Assembly (NCBI GenBank): GCA_050248155.1
Contig: JBFWSW010000002.1
Coordinates: 124,001 to 188,000 of the forward strand
From: VFMC01 sp050248155
GTDB taxonomy: Bacteria > Actinomycetota > Acidimicrobiia > Acidimicrobiales > Ilumatobacteraceae
Direction of reading: 5' to 3'
DNA length: 64,000 nucleotides
In this document: positions 58,300 through 64,000 of the stretch, in pieces
Layout of the letters: the number at the start of each line of letters is the position of its first letter
How positions within the stretch are numbered: position 1 is the stretch's first letter
The notes under the pieces: generated by a model
What the model saw: only the letters and a program-made list of their open reading frames with translations
The model's database searches: none
Told to the model about the DNA's origin: nothing
Program-made: the position numbers and the translations under genes

Positions 58300-59004
58300 G
58301 TGACCGGACGCAGCACTTCGACGTCTCGCTCGCCCCGGATCGAGGTCACGAACGATCCGGAGCGGGCCGCCACCCTCGCGGCCGAGATCATCGCAGGCCG
58401 CCTGCGGTCGGCGCTCGGTCGGCGGGGCGCCGCGGCGCTCGCCGTCAGCGGAGGTTCGACCCCGGCGCCGATGCTGGCGAGACTTGCCACTGCCGACCTC
58501 GACTGGCCGCGCGTCACGGTGTTCCAGGTCGACGAACGCGTCGCCCCCGACGGGCACACTGATCGGAACATCGGCATCGTGCAGCCGATCATCGAAACGG
58601 GTGCAACGGTGCTGCCGATGCCCGTCACCGATCCCGATCTCCATCGTGCCGCCGCGCAGTACGCCGAGCTGCTGCCGGCCAGGATCGACGTCGTGCACCT
58701 CGGGATCGGCGACGACGGCCACACGGCGTCGTGGCCGCCCGGTGATCCGGTGATCGACGCCCCGGGTCGTGTCGCCGTCTCCGACGTCTACCAGGGCCGG
58801 ATCCGGATGACGTTGACCCCGAGCGTGGTGAACGCTGCTCGCCTGCGCGTCGTCTTGGTGGCAGGAGCATCGAAGCGGACCGCGCTCGAGCGATGGCTGG
58901 CGGGCGATCGCAGCGTGCCGGTCCACCGCGTCCACCGCACGAACACAATCGTCGTCGTCGACGCCGCAGCCGCGCCGACCGTGAGCGGAGCGGCTCGGGG
59001 GTAG
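58300..59004 (+). CDS. pgl: 6-phosphogluconolactonase
   Basis: 234 residues from GTG 58300. The substrate-binding elements are LAVSGGSTPAPML, FQVDERVAPDGHTDRNIG and GIGDDGHTASWPPGDP, the conserved order of the NagB-like lactonase family. It hydrolyses 6-phosphoglucono-lactone in the oxidative pentose phosphate pathway. Eleven bases separate it from pgi, so the two are one operon; zwf and gnd are not in the window. Confidence 0.92.
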   Translation: MTGRSTSTSRSPRIEVTNDPERAATLAAEIIAGRLRSALGRRGAAALAVSGGSTPAPMLARLATADLDWPRVTVFQVDERVAPDGHTDRNIGIVQPIIETGATVLPMPVTDPDLHRAAAQYAELLPARIDVVHLGIGDDGHTASWPPGDPVIDAPGRVAVSDVYQGRIRMTLTPSVVNAARLRVVLVAGASKRTALERWLAGDRSVPVHRVHRTNTIVVVDAAAAPTVSGAARG

Positions 59005-59015
59005 GGTCGCCGTCG

Positions 59016-60623
59016 ATGGACATCACCACCACGAGCCAGTGGGCAGCGATGATCGACACGCCCCCACCGCCGCCGCTGCGCGTGTTGTTCGAGAGCGATC
59101 CGGGTCGGGCGGCTCACTACACGCTCGATGCCGGCGACCTGCGCGTCGACTGGTCGAAGAACCTCGTCGACGAGCGCGTCGTCACGGCACTGCTCGCGGT
59201 GGCCGAGGCGAGCGGCGTCGTCGAACGTCGCGCCGCGATGTTCCGCGGCGACACGATCAACACGACCGAGCGGCGTGCCGTGCTGCACACCGCGCTGCGC
59301 GCACCAGCCGGAACGGCCGTCGAGGTCGAGGGCCACGACGTCGTGCCCGACGTCCACGCGGTGCTCGAGCGGATGGCCGCGTTCGCGGCACGGGTGCGCG
59401 ACGGCAGCTGGACGGGAGTGACCGGTCGACGCATCGAGACCGTGGTCAACATCGGCATCGGAGGCAGCGACCTCGGACCGGCGATGGCATATCTCGCGCT
59501 GCGCGCGTTCGGCCGACCCGATCTGCGCTGCCGGTTCGTCAGCAACGTCGACGGCGCCGACATCAGCGAGAACCTGGCCGACCTCGACCCGGCGACGACG
59601 CTGTTCGTCGTCAGCTCGAAGACGTTCACGACGATCGAGACGCTCACCAACGCGCACGCCGCGCGTGCCTGGCTGGTCGATGCCCTCGGCGACGCGGCGG
59701 TCGCCCTTCACTTCGTCGCTGTCAGCACCAATGCCGGCGAGGTCGCGAAGTTCGGCATCGACACCGACAACATGTTCGGGTTCTGGGACTGGGTGGGCGG
59801 GCGCTACTCCGTCGACTCGGCCATCGGGTTGTCGCTCATGATCGCGATCGGCGCCGGCGCGTTCCGCCAGTTCCTGGACGGCTTTCACACCATCGACCGC
59901 CACTTCGTCGACGCACCGCTCGAGCAGAACGCTCCGGTCGTGATGGCGATGCTCGGCGTGTGGTACACGAACGTGCTCGGGGCCCAGAGCAAGGCGGTCC
60001 TCCCGTACGCGCACGAGCTGCGCCGCTTCCCTGCTTACCTGCAGCAGCTCGACATGGAGTCGAACGGCAAGAGCGTTCGGCTCGACGGCTCGCCCGTGTG
60101 CACCTCCACCGGGCCGATCGTGTGGGGCGAACCGGGCACGAACGGGCAGCACGCCTTCTACCAGCTGCTGCACCAGGGCACGCGCCTGGTGCCAGTCGAC
60201 TTCATCGGCTTCGCTCGGCCCAACCACGACCGCATCGAGCAACACGACCTCTTGATGGCCAACCTGTTCGCCCAGGGGGAGGCGCTGGCGTTCGGCAAGA
60301 CCCTCGAGGAGGTGCAGGCCGAGGGCATCCCGCCGCACCAGCAGGCCCACCGGGTGTTCCCCGGCAACCGGCCGAGCACGACGATCCTCGCTCCACAGCT
60401 CACGCCGTCGGTGCTCGGCCAGCTGATCGCGCTGTACGAGCACATCGTGTTCGTGCAGGGCTGCGTGTGGGACGTGAACAGCTTCGACCAGTGGGGCGTC
60501 GAGCTGGGCAAGGCGCTGGCCAACCGGATCACCCCCGAGCTCACCGCCACCGAGGTGCCGGCGCACGACTCGTCGACGTCGGCCTTGATCGAGTGGTACC
60601 GCGCCAACCGGTCGAACGGCTGA
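59016..60623 (+). CDS. pgi: Glucose-6-phosphate isomerase
   Basis: 535 residues from ATG 59016. Conserved stretches are NIGIGGSDLGPAMAYLALRAF, VVSSKTFTTIETLTNA, GGRYSVDSAIGLSLMIAIG (with the catalytic His/Lys region downstream), QLDMESNGKSVR and the C-terminal VNSFDQWGVELGK. It interconverts glucose-6-phosphate and fructose-6-phosphate. It is slightly shorter than the Escherichia coli enzyme of about 549 residues. It is paired with pgl. Confidence 0.96.
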   Translation: MDITTTSQWAAMIDTPPPPPLRVLFESDPGRAAHYTLDAGDLRVDWSKNLVDERVVTALLAVAEASGVVERRAAMFRGDTINTTERRAVLHTALRAPAGTAVEVEGHDVVPDVHAVLERMAAFAARVRDGSWTGVTGRRIETVVNIGIGGSDLGPAMAYLALRAFGRPDLRCRFVSNVDGADISENLADLDPATTLFVVSSKTFTTIETLTNAHAARAWLVDALGDAAVALHFVAVSTNAGEVAKFGIDTDNMFGFWDWVGGRYSVDSAIGLSLMIAIGAGAFRQFLDGFHTIDRHFVDAPLEQNAPVVMAMLGVWYTNVLGAQSKAVLPYAHELRRFPAYLQQLDMESNGKSVRLDGSPVCTSTGPIVWGEPGTNGQHAFYQLLHQGTRLVPVDFIGFARPNHDRIEQHDLLMANLFAQGEALAFGKTLEEVQAEGIPPHQQAHRVFPGNRPSTTILAPQLTPSVLGQLIALYEHIVFVQGCVWDVNSFDQWGVELGKALANRITPELTATEVPAHDSSTSALIEWYRANRSNG

Positions 60624-60650
60624 CGGCCGGCGCGCGCTGTCGCAGCGCGT

Positions 60651-62312
60651 TCAGGGCACGATCGACACGATGTTCGTGCCTGCGTCGACCTGATAGGTGG
60701 CATGGACGAACACCGGTGCGCCGGGCTGCTTCACGGTCTCGACCATGCGGTACTCCGCTCGCCATCGCTCGGGCGTGACCGTGTGCAGGATGTAGCCGCG
60801 GTGCTCGAGCTCGACGTCGACGATGTCGGGGATCGACCTCACCAGCTCGGTGACTGCCGGGTTCACCCGCCCGCCCGACGAGATCGACGTCGCGACCATC
60901 TCCACGCCGACGGGTGTGCCGATGCCCCGACCGCCGGCGCGGATGATGCCGGTGGCCGCGAAGTGGATGTCGCCCGTGAGCACCACGACGTTCCCGATCG
61001 CCTCTGCCGCGAGCCGATCGACGATCCGGTTGCGCTGCGCCGGGTAACCGTCCCATTGGTCGTAGTTCAGGACCGCGTCACCCAGTGTGACGTCGCCGAA
61101 CACGGTCTGCTGGGCGATGATGTGCCACGTCGACGGCGGCGTCGCCACGAGCTGTTCGAACAGCCACTCCTCCTGCGCCGAGCCGATCATCGTCCGGTCG
61201 GCCGCGAACGTCTCGGGGCACGCCGGGTCGAGGTTCAGCGTGCCGCCGCCGCACGCCTGCTGCGTTCGGTACTGCCGACCGTCCAGCACGGCCATCGAGA
61301 GCAGCGAGCCCCAGCGCATCGCCCGGTAGACGGGGTAGTCCGCGGCGGGATCGTCCGGCGGCGGGGGGAGGTCGACCGGCTGGTGCTCCCACCATGCTCG
61401 GTACGCATCGCGGCGCCGCTGCAGGAAGGTGTCGTCGTCAGTTCCCGCGCCCGCGTAGTTGTTGGCGACCTCGTGGTCGTCCCACGTGACGTACCAGGGC
61501 GCGGTGTGGTGGGCGGCCTGCAGGTCGGGATCGCTCTTGTACAGCGCGTACCGGTTGCGGAAGTCGTCGAGCGTCCTGCAAGCGGGTGTGCCGTGCGTGC
61601 GCACGACGCCGTCGGTGCCCACGTCGGCAGCGCCACCTTCGTAGATGTAGTCGCCGAGGAAGGCGACGAAGTCGGGCTCCCGATCGGCGACGTCGGCCCA
61701 CGCCGTGTAGAAGCCGTCCTGGTAGTTCTGGCAGCTCGCGCTCACGAATCGCACCGATTCGGGCGCGGTCGTGCTGGACGGCATGGTCCGGGTGATGCCT
61801 GTCGGGCTCGTCCACCCGCCGGCACGGAACCGGTAGTGGTACGGACCTCCGGGTTCGACGTCGGCCCGAACGTGCACGCTGTGCGCCTGCGCTGCAACGG
61901 CGGTGGTCGAGCCGCGCCAGCGCACGTCGTGGAAGTCCGGGTCGAGCGCGACCTCCCAGTCGACGGCGATGTCGTCGACCGGCATGCCGCCGCCGGTCGT
62001 GAGCGGCTCGGGGGCGAGGCGGGTCCAGAGCACCATTGACCGTTCGCTCGGATCGCCGCTCGCGACCCCCAGGGTGAACGGGTCGCTGGGAAGTTCGATC
62101 GCGGGGGCGGTCGTGGTCGACTCCACCCCGCTGGTGCTCGGCACTGCCGGGTCGGCAGGCGCCGAGGTCGTGCTCGCCGCGGTTGGCCCGCCCGAGCCCG
62201 GGGTCGTCGCCGGGGACTCGGCCGGCCCACCTGCATCGTCGTCGCCGCTGCAGGCACCGACGAGCACCGCAGCCGCTCCGGCGAGGAACAGCCGCCGCGA
62301 GATCGGTTCCAT
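60651..62312 (-). CDS. phoD: PhoD-type alkaline phosphatase, Tat lipoprotein
   Basis: 553 residues from ATG 62312. Twin-arginine signal ISRRLFLAGAAAVLVGAC with a lipobox Cys, then an Asp/Thr/Pro linker. PhoD domains include FTLGVASGDPSERSMVLWTRLAPEPL, VSASCQNYQDGFYTAWADVADREPDFVAFLGDYIYEGG (metal site), TWDDHEVANNYAG, and VVLTGDIHFAAT (second metal site). It is a Ca/Fe-dependent phosphodiesterase/phosphatase on the cell surface. It is convergent with pgi. Confidence 0.94.
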   Translation of the reverse strand: MEPISRRLFLAGAAAVLVGACSGDDDAGGPAESPATTPGSGGPTAASTTSAPADPAVPSTSGVESTTTAPAIELPSDPFTLGVASGDPSERSMVLWTRLAPEPLTTGGGMPVDDIAVDWEVALDPDFHDVRWRGSTTAVAAQAHSVHVRADVEPGGPYHYRFRAGGWTSPTGITRTMPSSTTAPESVRFVSASCQNYQDGFYTAWADVADREPDFVAFLGDYIYEGGAADVGTDGVVRTHGTPACRTLDDFRNRYALYKSDPDLQAAHHTAPWYVTWDDHEVANNYAGAGTDDDTFLQRRRDAYRAWWEHQPVDLPPPPDDPAADYPVYRAMRWGSLLSMAVLDGRQYRTQQACGGGTLNLDPACPETFAADRTMIGSAQEEWLFEQLVATPPSTWHIIAQQTVFGDVTLGDAVLNYDQWDGYPAQRNRIVDRLAAEAIGNVVVLTGDIHFAATGIIRAGGRGIGTPVGVEMVATSISSGGRVNPAVTELVRSIPDIVDVELEHRGYILHTVTPERWRAEYRMVETVKQPGAPVFVHATYQVDAGTNIVSIVP

Positions 62313-62346
62313 GCGGCCAGTCTGACGCATCGGTACGCTCGCCCCC

Positions 62347-63276
62347 ATGGCGGCTGCATCACCGATCGAGCGGATCACGAGCCTCCTCGCGCTCCTCCTC
62401 GAGCGCCGCGCGCCGCTCACGCTCCGCCAGATCGCGGACGAGCTCGTCGACATGTACCCGGCGAACCCGGTGGCTCGCCGCGGCGCGTTCGAGCGGGACA
62501 AGGCCTTGCTGCGCGAGGTCGGAGTGCCGATCGAGACGGAGGTCCTCGGTGGCGACCAAGCGGGCGAGACGGCGTACCGCATCGACCGCGGCCGCTACGA
62601 GCTGCGCGGGCTGCAACTCGACGACGACGAGCGCCGGGCGCTGCAGGTCGCGGTCGCCACGACGCGATCGGACGCAGGCCAGGAAGGCGTGTGGAAGCTC
62701 GGCGGAACGGTCGTGCAGTCGTCGGCGGTGGTCGCCCACGTGCCCCAGCTCGATGCGCTGCCGACGCTGCGCCAGGCCATCGGCGACCATCACACGGTCA
62801 GCTTCGACTACCACGGCGCGAGCCGGCGGCTCGACCCGTACGGGCTGTTGCTCCGGCGGGGGTTCTGGTACGTCGTCGGTCACGACCACGACCGTGGCGA
62901 GCAGCGCACGTACCGGGTCGATCGGATCGAGGGGACCGTCACGGTCGATGCCTCGTCGGCGTTCACGCCGCCGGCGGCCTTCTCCGCCGCCGACGCGTTC
63001 CCAGCCGACCCGAAGCTCCTCGGCGACGACACGGAGCGCACGGCGCGCGTTGCCGTCGATGGCGCGCTCGCGCAGGTGGTCGGCGACGAGATGGGGGCGC
63101 CGATCGTCGACGACACCGTTCCCGGACGAACGATCTTCGAGGTCACCTACACCAACCTCGACGCCTTCCGTTCGTGGCTGCTCGGGTTCGGCGCGCACGC
63201 CGAGGTCGTCGGCCCGCCGGAGCTGCGGGCGGCGGTCGTCGGCTGGCTGCGTTCTCTCGCGAAGGCTGCGTCGTGA
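62347..63276 (+). CDS. pafB: WYL-domain transcriptional regulator PafB
   Basis: 309 residues from ATG 62347. An N-terminal winged HTH (about 5-70, RITSLLALLLERRAPLTLRQIADELVDMYP and RGAFERDKALLREVGVPIETE) is followed by the WYL domain (about 140-210, DHHTVSFDYHGASRRLDPYGLLLRRGFWYVVGHDHDRGEQRTYRVDRIEG) and the WCX domain. PafBC controls DNA-damage-response genes in actinobacteria; it is normally found beside pafA, which may follow outside the window. Confidence 0.93.
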   Translation: MAAASPIERITSLLALLLERRAPLTLRQIADELVDMYPANPVARRGAFERDKALLREVGVPIETEVLGGDQAGETAYRIDRGRYELRGLQLDDDERRALQVAVATTRSDAGQEGVWKLGGTVVQSSAVVAHVPQLDALPTLRQAIGDHHTVSFDYHGASRRLDPYGLLLRRGFWYVVGHDHDRGEQRTYRVDRIEGTVTVDASSAFTPPAAFSAADAFPADPKLLGDDTERTARVAVDGALAQVVGDEMGAPIVDDTVPGRTIFEVTYTNLDAFRSWLLGFGAHAEVVGPPELRAAVVGWLRSLAKAAS

Positions 63277-64000
63277 GCGCCCGCCGCGGACCTCGTCCGC
63301 TCGGTGTCCGCCTGCGCCGCCTGCTCGTGATGCTGCCGTGGTTGATGGAGCGACGTGAGGTGAGCGTGGCCGAGATGGCCGCGCGCTTCCAGGTCAGCGA
63401 GAAAGAGCTCATCACCGATCTCGAACAGGCGGCGATGTGCGGGCTGCCGCCGTTCGTGGACGAGTTCATCGATCTGTTCATCGACGACGGGATGATCATG
63501 GTCGGCGTGCCGCGGTTCTTCACCCGTCCACTGCGGCTCACGGCACCGGAGGGCTTCGCGCTGCTGATGGCGGGACGCGCCGCGCTCGCCCTTCCGGGTG
63601 CCGACAGCGGCGGTCCGCTCGCGCGCGCCCTGGACAAGTTGGAAGCGGTGCTCGGTGATGATGCGATGGTGCTCGACCTCGAGCAGCCTCCGGCGACGGC
63701 CACGCTGGTGGAAGCTGCCGAGCAGGGCACGACCGTCGAGATCACCTACTGGTCCGGGTCGAGCGGCGAGTCGACGACGCGCACCATCGGCCCGCGTCGC
63801 GTGTTCGCCGATCGGGGCCGCTGGTACGTCGTCGCCCACGACGATCGCTCAGGTGAGGAGCGCACGTTCCGGATCGATCGGATGACCGAGTACCGGCCGA
63901 CCGGGCAAGCCGCGCCGGCGCCGGCGGGCGAGGTGCCGGCCCCCGGCGGGGACGCGTGGTTCGACGAGATCGAGGATCTCCCGGTGGTGACGCTGCGGTT
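63273..64000 (+). CDS. pafC: WYL-domain transcriptional regulator PafC (3' end cut by window)
   Basis: At least 242 residues from GTG 63273, overlapping pafB by four bases. The HTH (about 10-60) reads VRLRRLLVMLPWLMERREVSVAEMAARFQVSEKELITDLEQAAMCG. The WYL domain contains RTIGPRRVFADRGRWYVVAHDDRSGEERTFRIDRM. The frame runs off the window end with no stop. With PafB it forms the heterodimeric regulator. Confidence 0.93.
   Translation, partial: MSARRGPRPLGVRLRRLLVMLPWLMERREVSVAEMAARFQVSEKELITDLEQAAMCGLPPFVDEFIDLFIDDGMIMVGVPRFFTRPLRLTAPEGFALLMAGRAALALPGADSGGPLARALDKLEAVLGDDAMVLDLEQPPATATLVEAAEQGTTVEITYWSGSSGESTTRTIGPRRVFADRGRWYVVAHDDRSGEERTFRIDRMTEYRPTGQAAPAPAGEVPAPGGDAWFDEIEDLPVVTLR

Noticed and set aside
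1..64000. tRNA, rRNA or known riboswitch genes
   Set aside because: No cloverleaf, rRNA segment or recognisable riboswitch core was seen on either strand by reading; a covariance-model scan was not possible.

Overview
The window is GC-rich, actinobacterial-type DNA. Many starts are GTG or TTG, stop/start overlaps such as ATGA and GTGA are frequent, and lipoproteins carry Thr/Ser/Pro-rich linkers after the lipobox. PafB/PafC-type WYL regulators, a DUF3048 lipoprotein, several L,D-transpeptidases and paired acyl-CoA dehydrogenases suggest a free-living member of the Acidimicrobiia (Ilumatobacter-like). That placement is inference from gene content only. I see no tRNA, rRNA, CRISPR array, insertion sequence or prophage.

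Layout. 1-3.8 kb: the end of a MASE1-domain membrane sensor, two TauE/SafE exporters, a FadR-type GntR regulator and a DadA-like FAD oxidoreductase. 3.8-9.5 kb: a family-5 (peptide/nickel type) ABC importer operon. 9.5-19.3 kb: a second GntR regulator, a DUF1330 protein, a catabolic operon (cyclodeaminase-like, GlcG-like, aldehyde dehydrogenase, atypical SDR), an MFS carrier, a gamma-glutamyltransferase-like enzyme, and a three-gene oxygenase cassette made of a heme-oxygenase-like diiron protein, a 2Fe-2S ferredoxin and a Rieske-SnoaL fusion. Four intergenic regions between 1.1 and 17.3 kb carry similar AT-rich sites built on TAC-A-A/T-T, the best being an 18-bp palindrome. I read these as a shared GntR-type regulon joining uptake, oxidation and export of one unidentified substrate, probably an amino or gamma-glutamyl compound.

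19.3-36.5 kb: assorted enzymes, plus a TetR gene overlapping a diadenylate-cyclase-domain gene and divergent from a DHA2 exporter. Also here are an esterase-like lipoprotein lacking its nucleophile, two acyl-CoA dehydrogenases, a quinone oxidoreductase, an L,D-transpeptidase, a class C beta-lactamase-like hydrolase, an orphan ECF sigma factor, an M20 peptidase and a GGDEF-EAL protein with two PAS domains. 36.8-50.2 kb: a DUF3048 lipoprotein, two 102-bp repeats, argG, a glycosyltransferase, a second L,D-transpeptidase, a lipase-like lipoprotein, Ppx/GppA, a zinc metallopeptidase, a DUF305 protein and two paralogous HTH proteins.

50.2-64 kb: a complete Liv-type amino-acid ABC operon closed by a perfect 16-bp terminator stem, a TetR regulator, NUDIX, RarD and nitroreductase genes, the 6-phosphogluconolactonase and glucose-6-phosphate isomerase pair, a PhoD phosphatase, and pafB with the beginning of pafC. 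The most unusual parts are the diiron/ferredoxin/Rieske cassette with its shared operators and the TetR-diadenylate cyclase-exporter module.
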